Assembly (NCBI GenBank): GCA_033854735.1
Contig: JAWWPY010000585.1
Coordinates: 1 to 46,826 of the forward strand
Source: JAWWPY01 sp033854735
GTDB lineage: Bacteria; Actinomycetota; Actinomycetes; Streptosporangiales; Streptosporangiaceae
DNA: 46,826 bases
Reading direction: 5' to 3'
Numbering within the stretch: position 1 is the first letter of the stretch; each line of letters begins with the position of its first letter. Positions 25,234 to 33,616 of the stretch are shown in pieces. The notes below the pieces were generated by a model. It ran no database searches, had not been told where the DNA came from, and was given only the letters and a program-made list of their open reading frames with translations. Made by a program: the position numbers and the translations under genes.

Positions 25234-27459
25234 GTGACTGAATCCCTCGCCGCCAGCAGTCATGGCCCGGACGTGGTCGTGGTCGGTGGCTGCGGTCATG
25301 TCGGCCTGCCGCTGGCGATTGCCCTCGCCGACCGCGGGGTAACTGTGCGCATCTATGACATCAGCGCCGAGGCAGTCGGCATGGTCAACGCGGCCCAGAT
25401 GCCGTTCGCCGAGCCCGATGCGGCCGCCGCGCTGAAGCGCGTGATAGCGGAGGAAAGGCTCGAGGCGACCACCGATCCTGCGATCGTGGCCGGCGCCGAG
25501 CACGTCATCGTGGTCATCGGCACGCCGTCCGACGAGCCCCTCAACCCGGATCATTCTGCGATCCCGCCGGTGCTTGACGGCTGTGCGCGCTACCTCAGCG
25601 ATGGCCAGCTCCTCGTCCTGCGCGCCGCCGGCTATCCCGGCGTGACCGCGCAGGCCGAGAAGATGATCGCGGGCCTGGGGATCGCGCTGGACGTGGCCTT
25701 CTGCCCGCAGCCGGCCGCCGAGGGTCAGGCCATGACCGAGCTCTACGAGCTGCCCCAGATCGTGGCGAGCCGGACCGTGCGCGGCAGTGAGCGGGCCAGC
25801 GCGCTATTCGGGCGGCTCACCGGCGAGATCATCCTGATGGCACCCGAAGACGCCGAGGCGGGCCAGCCAGCAGAGTCGCCCGCCGGGATACCAGGGCGCC
25901 AGCCGCGGCCGGCGGCTGGGCGCCGGCGGCCGCGCGGGGTGGCCACGGCGGCCTGGACGGTGGCCGGACTGATCCTGTTCGCGTGCTACTTGCGGCTGTC
26001 ACGGACCGTGGCGGTCAATTCTGACGGGGCCGGCGAGCTGCTGCAGGCGTGGGACATGCTGCACGGCAATCTGCTGCTGCGCGGCTGGACCACGGGGGAC
26101 GTTTCGCTCTACACCACCCAGCTGCCGCAGTACATGCTGCTGGAACTGGCCCTCGGCCTGCACACGGGCTTGTTTCAGGTCGCTGGCGCGATGACCTACA
26201 CGCTGGCGGTGGTGCTCGCGGCCCTGCTGGCCAAGGGCAACGCGACGGGCCGGGACGGGCTCATCCGCGCCGTTATCGCCGCCGGCATCATGCTCGCCCC
26301 GCAACTCGGCGACGGGGTCGCCATCGTGATCGTGGCGCCTGATCATCTGGCCACGGCGGTGCCGGTGCTGGTGGCGTGGCTGATCCTGGACCGGGCCAGG
26401 CGCCGGTGGTACATACCGGTAATCATTGGCGCGGTGCTGGCCTGGGCGCAGGTGGCGGACCCGCTCCTTGTCTATATCGGGGTCGTCCCGCTGCTCCTGG
26501 TCTGCGCGATCCGCGTCTACCAGGGCGCCGTCCAGGGGCGGCAGCCATGGTCATCGCAGTGGTACGAGCTCTCGCTCGGCGCGGCGGCACTAGCCTCGGT
26601 CGCCGCCGCGAACCTGATGGCCGCCGCGCTGCGGGCGGCAGGCGGCTACCACCTGCTGCCATTGATCGGCGGCTTCGCTGATCCGGCCCAGCTGACCAGC
26701 CACATGTGGCTCGGCGTGGAGTCGGTGCTGGTCCTGTTCGGGGCTGACTTCTTCGGCCTGCCACTGCATCCGGCACCGGTGACCGCGCTCTTCCACCTGG
26801 CCGGGGTCTTCCTCGCCGCCTGGGCGGTCTGGCTTGGTGCCCGGAGGTTCTTCCGTGACCGCGATCTGGTTCCCGCGCTCCTCGTCGTGGGCCTGGTCAT
26901 CAACCTGGCCGCGTTCCTGCTGAGCACGAAGGTGGGCGATCTCGGGGACGCACGGGAGATCGGCCCAGTCCTTCCGTTCGGCGCGGTGCTCGCCGGGCGG
27001 CTGCTCAGCGCCCGGCTGGCCGCGGCCCGGCTGATCCCCGTGATGCTGGTGATCCTGCTGGGGTACGTGGTGATCCTTGGCCACGAGGTGGTCAAGCCAG
27101 CCGCCCCCGCGCCGAACCAGCAGCTCGCCAACTTGCTGGTCGCACGGCACCTCCACAACGGCCTGGCCGCCTACTGGGCGGCCGACATAACCACGCTGCT
27201 GAGCGAGGACCGGGTCCAGGTTGTCCCGGTGTGCGGGGGGGCCGGCGGATTCGCCCCCGAGGTGTGGGAGGACAAGGCCTCCTGGTACGACCCGGCGCGT
27301 CATTACGCGAATTTCCTGGTCATCGGCGCGCCCTCAACCTGTAATTACGCCACTGTGGCCCAGGCCCGGTCCGCATTCGGCCCCTCGGCACGGACTTACC
27401 ATGTCGCCGGATACACGGTCCTGGTCTGGAACAAGAACCTGCTTACCGCCCTCGGCTGA
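25234..27459 (+). CDS. Fusion of a truncated nucleotide-sugar dehydrogenase domain with a polytopic GT-C-like membrane domain
   Basis: 741 residues; GTG start after GGAGG. Residues 12-205 are the NAD-binding domain of the UDPGDH family: VVVVGGCGHVGLPLAIALAD (GxGxxG), IYDIS, VIVVIGTPSDE and FCPQPAAEGQAMTELYELPQIVAS. The CPER Glu is replaced by Gln (Q159). The sequence then breaks off at LMAPEDAEAG, exactly where the central catalytic helix should begin, so the active-site Lys, Asn and GGHC Cys are all absent. A Pro/Arg-rich linker (210-235) leads into about eleven hydrophobic segments (VATAAWTVAGLILFACYLRL onward). The first loop is VNSDGAGELLQAWDMLHGN, which has an acidic residue as in GT-C enzymes. 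A soluble extracytoplasmic C-terminus has VVPVCGG and PSTCNYA. Dehydrogenase activity is not expected. The membrane part may transfer a lipid-linked sugar. The 3' end overlaps the convergent puuD-like gene by 17 bp. Confidence 0.82.
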   Translation: MTESLAASSHGPDVVVVGGCGHVGLPLAIALADRGVTVRIYDISAEAVGMVNAAQMPFAEPDAAAALKRVIAEERLEATTDPAIVAGAEHVIVVIGTPSDEPLNPDHSAIPPVLDGCARYLSDGQLLVLRAAGYPGVTAQAEKMIAGLGIALDVAFCPQPAAEGQAMTELYELPQIVASRTVRGSERASALFGRLTGEIILMAPEDAEAGQPAESPAGIPGRQPRPAAGRRRPRGVATAAWTVAGLILFACYLRLSRTVAVNSDGAGELLQAWDMLHGNLLLRGWTTGDVSLYTTQLPQYMLLELALGLHTGLFQVAGAMTYTLAVVLAALLAKGNATGRDGLIRAVIAAGIMLAPQLGDGVAIVIVAPDHLATAVPVLVAWLILDRARRRWYIPVIIGAVLAWAQVADPLLVYIGVVPLLLVCAIRVYQGAVQGRQPWSSQWYELSLGAAALASVAAANLMAAALRAAGGYHLLPLIGGFADPAQLTSHMWLGVESVLVLFGADFFGLPLHPAPVTALFHLAGVFLAAWAVWLGARRFFRDRDLVPALLVVGLVINLAAFLLSTKVGDLGDAREIGPVLPFGAVLAGRLLSARLAAARLIPVMLVILLGYVVILGHEVVKPAAPAPNQQLANLLVARHLHNGLAAYWAADITTLLSEDRVQVVPVCGGAGGFAPEVWEDKASWYDPARHYANFLVIGAPSTCNYATVAQARSAFGPSARTYHVAGYTVLVWNKNLLTALG

Positions 27460-28243
27460 CGGCAGTCCTGCCGCGGGCAGCGGATCGGCCCGAGGCGGCG
27501 GCGATGAGCGCCCGGAACAGGCTGGGATCGTCGCCCGTCTCCGGATGCCACTGCACGGCCAGCACGAACGGGTGCTGGCCGGGGCTGACCATGCCGAGTT
27601 CCACCGCCTCGATCACCCCGTCCGCCGCCCAGGCAGTAGCCGTCAGCCCGTCGCCGAGCCGGTCGATCGCCTGGTGATGGGATGTGGGCACGGCACGCTG
27701 CAGAGCGCGCTGGCCATTGGCGCCGGGCCCATCAGCTCCGTCAGTGGGGGCCAGGATCGCGGCCAGCTTGCTGCCGGGGGAGATCCGCACCGGGTGAGAT
27801 CCGTAGCTGCCCGGGGCCGGCGCATGCGCGGCGAGGCCATCCAGGCCAGGCGCGTCCGGCAGGTGCTGGTGCAGGGTGCCACCGCGGGCCACGTTGAGTA
27901 TCTGCAGCCCGCGGCAGATGCCGAGCACCGGCAGCCCGGCTGAGAGGCTGGCCGTGAGCAGTTCCAGCTCCGCGCGGTCCCGCTGCTGGCTCACCCGGTG
28001 GGTCAGCGGATGCGGCTCGGCGCCATAGACGGCGGGATCGATGTCCCCGCCGCCGGTCAGCACGAGCCCGTCCAGCCGGCCGGCCGCGATCTCGATCCCA
28101 GCCACCGGCGGCAGCAGCACGGGGATGCCTCCCGCGGCCGCGACCTGCTCGGCGTAGGCCAGGGGCAGCAGCACGGCGGGGGAGTTCCAGACGGCCCACC
28201 GGGCCGGCTCGGCGTAGGCGCTCAGCCCGATGACCGGCTTCAT
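27443..28243 (-). CDS. Gamma-glutamyl-amine hydrolase, class I glutamine amidotransferase family (PuuD-like)
   Basis: 266 residues. It has the peptidase C26 fold: MKPVIGLSAYAEPARW, LDGLVLTGGGDIDPAVYG, and LPVLGICRGLQILNVARGG with nucleophile Cys110. SHHQAI is conserved, and AVQWHPETGDD supplies His233 and Glu235 of the triad. PuuD hydrolyses gamma-glutamyl-GABA to glutamate and GABA. Relatives act on other gamma-glutamyl carboxylates, so the exact substrate depends on the amine used by this cluster. It is the last gene of the minus-strand set, 10 bp after the SDR gene. Confidence 0.9.
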   Translation of the reverse strand: MKPVIGLSAYAEPARWAVWNSPAVLLPLAYAEQVAAAGGIPVLLPPVAGIEIAAGRLDGLVLTGGGDIDPAVYGAEPHPLTHRVSQQRDRAELELLTASLSAGLPVLGICRGLQILNVARGGTLHQHLPDAPGLDGLAAHAPAPGSYGSHPVRISPGSKLAAILAPTDGADGPGANGQRALQRAVPTSHHQAIDRLGDGLTATAWAADGVIEAVELGMVSPGQHPFVLAVQWHPETGDDPSLFRALIAAASGRSAARGRTAVSRGR

Positions 28244-28253
28244 AGTGCGGGCC

Positions 28254-29030
28254 TCATTGGGGCGTCACGTAGGCAGCGGAGATCCCGCCGTCCACCAGGA
28301 AGCTGGACGCCGTCATGAACGAGGAGTCGTCGCTGGCCAGGAACGCCACCGCGGCCGCGATTTCCTCCGGTTCGGCGAACCGGCCCATGGGGACGTGCAC
28401 CAGCCGCCGCGCGGCCCGCTCGGGATCCGCCGCGAACAGTTCCCGCAGCAGCGGCGTGTTCACCGGCCCCGGGCACAGCGCATTCACCCGGATGCCCTCC
28501 CGCGCGAACTGGACGCCGAGCTCACGGCTCATCGCGAGTACACCGCCCTTGGACGCGGTGTAGGAGATCTGCGACGTCGCGGCCCCCATCACGGCGACGA
28601 ACGACGCTGTGTTGATGACTGAGCCTTTACCCTGGCGCTGCATGTGCGGGATCGCGTACTTGCAGCACAGGTAGACCGAGGTCAGGTTGACATCCTGGAC
28701 GCGCCGCCACGTGTCGAGACCGGTGGAGAGGATCGAGTCGTCGTCCGGTGGCGAGATGCCGGCGTTGTTGAACGCGATATCGACGGACCCGTACCTGGCC
28801 ACCGCCGCCTCATACATCTGCCGGACATCGTCTTCGCAGGTCACATCGGCGCGGACGAAGAGGCCGCCGATCTCGTCGGCGGCGACCTTGCCGCCTTCCT
28901 GGTCCAGGTCGACGGCGACCACATGGGCTCCCTCGGCGGCCAGCCGGCGAGCGGTGGCCAGCCCAATGCCGCTGGCCGCGCCGGTGACGACGGCACATCG
29001 GTCCTGCAGGCGCTGCATGTGCGTGCTCAC
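28254..29030 (-). CDS. Short-chain dehydrogenase/reductase (SDR)
   Basis: 258 residues, classical SDR. AVVTGAASGIGLATARRL (TGxxxGxG) binds the cofactor, and VAVDLDQ (Asp after beta-2) favours NAD over NADP. NNAG, S143 (INTASF) and the Y157-x-x-x-K161 pair (SYTASKGG) complete the active site. LCPGPVNTPLL and FLVDGGISAAY are the usual C-terminal pieces. It would oxidise an alcohol or reduce a ketone. Between the aldehyde dehydrogenase and the gamma-glutamyl hydrolase, an alcohol-oxidising step on a gamma-glutamylated amino alcohol is plausible (inference). The start is the ATG at 29030; a second ATG at 29018 is possible. Confidence 0.9.
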   Translation of the reverse strand: MSTHMQRLQDRCAVVTGAASGIGLATARRLAAEGAHVVAVDLDQEGGKVAADEIGGLFVRADVTCEDDVRQMYEAAVARYGSVDIAFNNAGISPPDDDSILSTGLDTWRRVQDVNLTSVYLCCKYAIPHMQRQGKGSVINTASFVAVMGAATSQISYTASKGGVLAMSRELGVQFAREGIRVNALCPGPVNTPLLRELFAADPERAARRLVHVPMGRFAEPEEIAAAVAFLASDDSSFMTASSFLVDGGISAAYVTPQ

Positions 29031-29038
29031 TCCTCGGT

Positions 29039-29114
29039 GCTAGCTAATCAAGTGCTAGCTAATCAAGTGCTGGCTAATCAAGTGCTGGCCAATCAGCGGG
29101 CTGGCTAATCATCA
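29039..29114. repeat. 15-bp tandem repeat, five copies, between SDR and aldehyde dehydrogenase genes
   Basis: Unit GCTAGCTAATCAAGT. Copies 1 and 2 (29039-29053, 29054-29068) are identical, and copy 3 (29069-29083) differs by one base. Copy 4 (29084-29098) and copy 5 (29100-29114) are decayed. It is more AT-rich than its surroundings. The aldehyde dehydrogenase stop (TAG, 29105-29107) lies inside copy 5. There are no spacers, so it is not CRISPR. Confidence 0.9.
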
Positions 29115-30469
29115 GTGGCGATGAAGAGGTTCTTGGTCTCGGTGAACGCGTTCAGGGCGTCGGGCCCGAGTTCCCGGCCTAGGCCGGACTGCTTGAACCC
29201 GCCGAACGGGGTCCAGTAGCGCACTGAGGCGTGTGAGTTGACCGACAGGTTGCCGGCCTGCACCGCGCGCGCCACCCGCAGCGCCCGGCCCACGTTCTGC
29301 GTCCAGATCGACCCGGAGAGCCCATAGGGCGTGTCGTTGGCGATCGATACCGCCTCAGCCTCGTCCGCGAACGGCACCACGGTGACGACCGGGCCGAAGA
29401 CCTCGTCGGTGAACGCCGGGTCGTCCGCGCCGACCGGGGCCAGGACGGTGGGCGGAAACCAGAATCCTGGCCCGTCAGGCGCGCTGCCCCGGAACGCCAC
29501 GGGCGCGGTGTCGGGCACGTAGGCAGCGACCCGTTCCCGGTGCTCCGCCGAGATCAGCGGGCCCATCTCCGTGCCAGCGGCGCGCGGGTCGCCCACGGCG
29601 ACGGCCTGCACGGCAGGCTCGAGCAGTTCCATGAACCGGTCGAACACGTCGGCCTGCACCAGGATCCGGGACCGCGCGCAGCAGTCCTGCCCGGCGTTGT
29701 CGAAGACCGCAGAGGGCGCGGTGGCCGCCGCACGCTCCAGGTCAGCGTCGGCGAACACGATGTTGGCGCTCTTGCCGCCCAGTTCCAGGGTCACCCGCTT
29801 CACCTGCCGCGCGCAGACGGCCATGATCTGGCGGCCGACCTCGGTGGATCCGGTGAACACGATCTTGCGCACCGCTGGGTGGCCGACCAGCCGCTCCCCG
29901 ACGACGCTGCCCTGGCCGGGCACGACCTGGAACACGCCCTCGGGCAGGCCCGCCTCGAGGGCCAGTTCGCCGATCCGGATCGCGGTCAGCGGGGTCCGCT
30001 CCGCTGGCTTCGCGACGACCGGGTTGCCCGCGGCCAGCGCCGGGCCCAGGCCCCAGCCGAGGATCGGCATGGGGAAGTTCCACGGCACGATCAGCCCGAC
30101 CACCCCGACAGGCTCCTGGAAGGTGACGTTCAGGCCGCCCGGCACCGGGATCTGCCGCCCGAACAGCCGCTCAGGCGCCGCCGAGTAGTAGCGCAGCACG
30201 TCCGCGACGTTGCCTGCCTCCCAGCGGGCCTGCCCGACCGGGTGCCCGGAGCCGGCCACCTCCAGGTCGGCAAGCTCATCGATGTGCGCATCCACGACCT
30301 CGGCGAAGCGCCGCAGCAGCCGCGCCCGGTCGCCGGGCGAGACCGCATTCCACCCAGGTTCCGCCGCCGCCGCCCGCTCGATGGCCTCGTCGGCCTGCTC
30401 AGCGGAGAATTGCGGCACCTCGGCCACCGGCTCCTCGGTGGCCGGGTTCAGCACGGTGAACGTGGACAT
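29105..30469 (-). CDS. Aldehyde dehydrogenase (NAD+-dependent, PuuC/betaine-aldehyde type)
   Basis: 454 residues. Full ALDH fold: GVVGLIVPWNFPM (Asn131 of the oxyanion site), PVVAKPAERTPLTA, KIVFTGSTEVGRQI (NAD site), VTLELGGKSANIVF (general base Glu229), and NAGQDCCARSRIL with catalytic Cys263. TDEVFGPVVTVVPF and PFGGFKQSGLGRELG follow. It is about 25 residues shorter than many homologues, mainly at the N-terminus. It would oxidise an amino- or gamma-glutamyl-aminoaldehyde to the acid. It is first in the ALDH-SDR-hydrolase group and is separated from the ligase gene by 67 bp that carry a strong palindrome. Confidence 0.93.
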   Translation of the reverse strand: MSTFTVLNPATEEPVAEVPQFSAEQADEAIERAAAAEPGWNAVSPGDRARLLRRFAEVVDAHIDELADLEVAGSGHPVGQARWEAGNVADVLRYYSAAPERLFGRQIPVPGGLNVTFQEPVGVVGLIVPWNFPMPILGWGLGPALAAGNPVVAKPAERTPLTAIRIGELALEAGLPEGVFQVVPGQGSVVGERLVGHPAVRKIVFTGSTEVGRQIMAVCARQVKRVTLELGGKSANIVFADADLERAAATAPSAVFDNAGQDCCARSRILVQADVFDRFMELLEPAVQAVAVGDPRAAGTEMGPLISAEHRERVAAYVPDTAPVAFRGSAPDGPGFWFPPTVLAPVGADDPAFTDEVFGPVVTVVPFADEAEAVSIANDTPYGLSGSIWTQNVGRALRVARAVQAGNLSVNSHASVRYWTPFGGFKQSGLGRELGPDALNAFTETKNLFIATDD

Positions 30470-30517
30470 GCCCGGGCCTGCTCCCTGTGTCGACGACGCT
30501 GTCCGCAGAGGCTGTTC

Positions 30518-30540
30518 CTAGTGGTCTCCCAGACCACTAG
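30518..30540. promoter_or_regulatory. Perfect 10-bp palindrome upstream of the aldehyde dehydrogenase gene (operator or terminator)
   Basis: CTAGTGGTCT (30518-30527) and AGACCACTAG (30531-30540) form a perfect inverted repeat around CCC. It covers the TAG stop of the ligase gene (30537-30539) and lies about 50 bp before the ALDH start. The core TGGTCT-N3-AGACCA resembles FadR/FCD-type GntR operators, and the divergent FCD gene has a related site at 33617. A hairpin terminator is the alternative, but no T-run follows on the minus strand. Confidence 0.5.
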
Positions 30541-31928
30541 AGACGTTCGAAGCCCCGCTGCAGCTCCCAGTCGGTGACGGCGGCGTCGAAGGCGGCCAGC
30601 TCCACCCGCGCGCCGTTGGCATAGTGCTCGACAACCTCATTACCGAACGATTCCCTGGCCAGTTCACTTTTCTGCCACGTCTCAAGCGCGTCGCGCAGCG
30701 TCTGAGGCACCCGGGGGCCATCGTCGGCATACGCGTTGCCGGCCAGCGGCGGCTCCAGCGGCAGCTCGTGGTCGATGCCGTGCAAGCCTGCCGCGATCAT
30801 GGCCGCGACGGCCAGGTAGGGGTTCACGTCCCCGCCCGGGACGCGGTTCTCGATCCGGAGCGAGGGACCATGCCCGACCAGCCGCATGGCGCAGGTCCGG
30901 TTGTCCACCCCCCAGCGGGCCGCCGTGGGCGCGAAACTCCCCGGCGCGTACCGCTTGTAGGAGTTGATGTTGGGCGCGTAGCAGAGCGCGACCTCAGGCA
31001 GGGCGGCGAGTTGCCCGGCGATGAAGTGCTCGCCGAGCGGCGAGAGGCCATACGGTCCATCCCCGGCCATCACGGGTTCGCCGCCTTCGCCGCGCAGCGA
31101 GGTATGGATGTGGCAGGAGTTGCCCTCGCGGGCATTCGGCTTGGCCATGAAGGTGATGCTCATGCCGTCGGCAGCGGCGATCTCCTTGGCCCCGGTCTTG
31201 TAGATGGAGTGGTTGTCGCAGGTCGTCACGGCCTCGGCGTACCTGAACGCGATCTCGTGCTGGCCCAGGTTGCACTCGCCCTTGGCCGACTCGACCTGGA
31301 GGCCGGCGCCCGCCATCCCGTTGGTGATCTTGCGGAGCAGCGGCTCGATCCGGGAGGTGCCCAGGATCGAGTAGTCGACGTTGTACTGGTTGGCCGGGAC
31401 GAGGTTGCGGAATCCGCTGGCCTGCGCGTCCTCATACGACGTGGAGTACACGATGAACTCGAGCTCGGTGCCGACCATGGCATCCCAGCCGCGCTCAGCC
31501 AGCCGGTCGGTCTGGGCCTTCAGGATCTGCCTGGGCGAGGCCACCACCGGCGCCCCGTCATGCCAGCCGAGGTCGGCGAGCAGCAGTGCGGTGGCCTCGT
31601 ACCAGGGAATCCTGCGCAACGTCTCCATGTCGGGGGTGAGCACGAAGTCGCCGTACCCGCGTTCCCAGGAGGACATGGCGTACCCGGGCACGGTGTTCAT
31701 CTCCACGTCGACCGCGAGCAGGTAGTTGCAGCCCTCGACGGCGTGGCCGACCACGTCGTCCAGGAAGTAATCCGCGGCGAGGCGCTTGCCCTGCAGCCGG
31801 CCCTGCATGTCGGTGAAGGCGAGCACCACCGTGTCGATGCCGCCTTCACTGACCTCGACGCGTAGTTGCTCCAGCGTCAGCATCCCGCGCCGACGGCTGT
31901 GCGGGACACCGCCGCGTTGCTTCTCCAT
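30537..31928 (-). CDS. Glutamine synthetase-like gamma-glutamyl-amine ligase (GlnA3/GlnA4/PuuA type)
   Basis: 463 residues; ATG at 31928 with GGAG five bases before it. It has a beta-Grasp N-terminus (VVLAFTDMQGRLQGKRLAAD) and the GS catalytic domain: VGTELEFIVYS (metal Glu), VESAKGECNLGQHEI (metal Glu and His), NSCHIHTSLRG, NSYKRYAPGSFAPTAARWG (R..PGS..P) and RIENRVPGGDVNPYLA. It lacks the Tyr adenylylation region of true GlnA. Related enzymes ligate glutamate to polyamines (PuuA, Streptomyces GlnA3) or ethanolamine (Streptomyces GlnA4), using ATP. The neighbours (permease, SDR, ALDH, hydrolase) place it as the first step of a gamma-glutamylation route. The amine cannot be fixed from sequence. 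Confidence 0.88.
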   Translation of the reverse strand: MEKQRGGVPHSRRRGMLTLEQLRVEVSEGGIDTVVLAFTDMQGRLQGKRLAADYFLDDVVGHAVEGCNYLLAVDVEMNTVPGYAMSSWERGYGDFVLTPDMETLRRIPWYEATALLLADLGWHDGAPVVASPRQILKAQTDRLAERGWDAMVGTELEFIVYSTSYEDAQASGFRNLVPANQYNVDYSILGTSRIEPLLRKITNGMAGAGLQVESAKGECNLGQHEIAFRYAEAVTTCDNHSIYKTGAKEIAAADGMSITFMAKPNAREGNSCHIHTSLRGEGGEPVMAGDGPYGLSPLGEHFIAGQLAALPEVALCYAPNINSYKRYAPGSFAPTAARWGVDNRTCAMRLVGHGPSLRIENRVPGGDVNPYLAVAAMIAAGLHGIDHELPLEPPLAGNAYADDGPRVPQTLRDALETWQKSELARESFGNEVVEHYANGARVELAAFDAAVTDWELQRGFERL

Positions 31929-31968
31929 GGATCTCCAGTCTCCCCCGTATGGCGGGCATGATGCCTGA

Positions 31969-33492
31969 TCAGCTAGCGAGATCCTGCTCGATCGCGGCCA
32001 GTTCCTCCGGCGTGCCCTGCACCCGGGGCCCGGTGAACCAGTTCCGCGCCGAGACCAGCCAGTAGATCCCGGCGAAGCCGATGACGACGAGCACGGCGAC
32101 CACGGCGTAGTTGAAGGTTTTCAGGGTGATCGGCCCAACCTGCGGCAGCATGAACAGGATGGTGATGATGATCACCCAGGTGACGGCGATCCAGCCGACC
32201 ACGGGGCTCCACCGGCCCAGATGCCAGGGACCCCGCTGGAAGTTCTCCCCGAGGCGCAGCCGGAGGAATGTCGGAGTGACGTACGCGATGTACAGGCCGA
32301 TGACCGCGATGGAGGTCACGGCCGCGTAAGCGGCGTAGTTCCACAGGTAGGGCAGTCCCAGAATGAGTGCGCCGGCGGCGGCGAGCCAGATCGCGTTGGT
32401 CGGGGTCCTGGTCCGGTGATTCACCCGGTGCCAGAAGTCCGAGAACGGCAGCGCTCCGTCCCGGGAGAAGGCGTAGATCATGCGGGAGTTCGCGGTGACC
32501 GAGGACATGCCGCAGAACAGCTGGGCACCGCAGACGATCAGCAGCAGCAACTCCGCACCCCGCTGCCCGATCGCGTCGACGAAAATCTGGGCCGGCGGCA
32601 CAGCGGAGCCCGCCTCGGCGGTGTAATGCTGGATAGCGAAGGTGACCCCGATCAGCAGCACCCACCCGGCGACCAGTGAGACCAAGATCGACATGACGAT
32701 GCCGCGCGGGCCGCTGCGCGCGGCATCATGGGTCTCCTCGGTCATGTGCGCCGAAGCGTCGTACCCGGTGAAGGTGTACTGCGCCAGGAGCAAGCCGATC
32801 AGGACGACGTAGAAGGAGCCGACGCCCAGGCCTGTCCCGTTGTTGAAGTGGCCGAAGACAAAGCTGGCCGACTGATGGTGCGACGGCGCGAAGGCCAGCA
32901 CCGCGACGATGATCAGCACGCCGAGGATGTGCCACCACACGCTGATGTCGTTCAGCAGGGCGACGAGCCGGATGCCGAACTGGTTCAGCAGGCCGTGCAC
33001 CAGTAGCACGACCGCGTAGATAACCACTGTGACCCAGTGCGCCGCGCTGAGGCCGAAGACCAGGCTTAGCAGCGCGTGGATGAAGAAGGCGGCGCCGAAG
33101 TCGATGCCCGCGGTCACCGCGACCTGGCCCAGGAAATTGAACCAGCCGGTGAACCAGGACCAGGCCGCCGCGTTGCGGCGGGCCAGCTTCGCCGACCAGT
33201 AGTACAACCCGCCCGCCGTCGGGAAGCTGGAGCAGACCTCGGCCATGGCCAGTCCGACGAAGAGGGTCATGATCCCGACGAACGGCCAGCCCCAGATGAT
33301 CACGACTGGGCCGCCGGTGAACATGCCGAACCCGTACAGCGTCAGGCAGCCGGAGAGGATCGAGATGATCGTGAACGAGACGGCGAAGTTGGAGAAACCA
33401 GACATGCGGCGGCGCAGTTCCTGCGCGTAGCCAAGCTCGTGAAGGGTCTTCTCATCCTGGCTGAGCGCGGCCGATTGCTCGTTGACCGACAC
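31969..33492 (-). CDS. APC superfamily amino acid/amine permease
   Basis: 507 residues; GTG start with AAGGAG seven bases before it. Twelve hydrophobic helices. FSNFAVSFTIISILSGCLTL, the helix-1 entry, and EVCSSFPTAGGLYYWSAKLA are typical of the amino acid/choline transporter branch (TC 2.A.3.4) that includes GABA and choline permeases. Other conserved pieces are FTGYDASAHMTEETHDAAR in the middle and AFSRDGALPFSDFWHRVN. It likely imports the amine or amino compound degraded by the downstream ligase. It is first in the minus-strand catabolic set, diverging from the regulator across a 318-bp region that holds an operator-like palindrome. Confidence 0.92.
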   Translation of the reverse strand: MSVNEQSAALSQDEKTLHELGYAQELRRRMSGFSNFAVSFTIISILSGCLTLYGFGMFTGGPVVIIWGWPFVGIMTLFVGLAMAEVCSSFPTAGGLYYWSAKLARRNAAAWSWFTGWFNFLGQVAVTAGIDFGAAFFIHALLSLVFGLSAAHWVTVVIYAVVLLVHGLLNQFGIRLVALLNDISVWWHILGVLIIVAVLAFAPSHHQSASFVFGHFNNGTGLGVGSFYVVLIGLLLAQYTFTGYDASAHMTEETHDAARSGPRGIVMSILVSLVAGWVLLIGVTFAIQHYTAEAGSAVPPAQIFVDAIGQRGAELLLLIVCGAQLFCGMSSVTANSRMIYAFSRDGALPFSDFWHRVNHRTRTPTNAIWLAAAGALILGLPYLWNYAAYAAVTSIAVIGLYIAYVTPTFLRLRLGENFQRGPWHLGRWSPVVGWIAVTWVIIITILFMLPQVGPITLKTFNYAVVAVLVVIGFAGIYWLVSARNWFTGPRVQGTPEELAAIEQDLAS

Positions 33493-33616
33493 GGACTGCT
33501 CCTTACGTCGAGAGGGCCTGCTGTGCGTCGCCGGCCGTTGGGCACGGCCTGCTCCGCTGGCGGGACGGGCGGTGAGGCCGGAAGCTGAACGAGCGTTGGT
33601 CGGCCGCCGGAATTTG

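Noticed and set aside
29039..29114. CRISPR array
   Set aside because: The repeats are contiguous with no spacers, and no cas gene is present. The same holds for the array at 38257.
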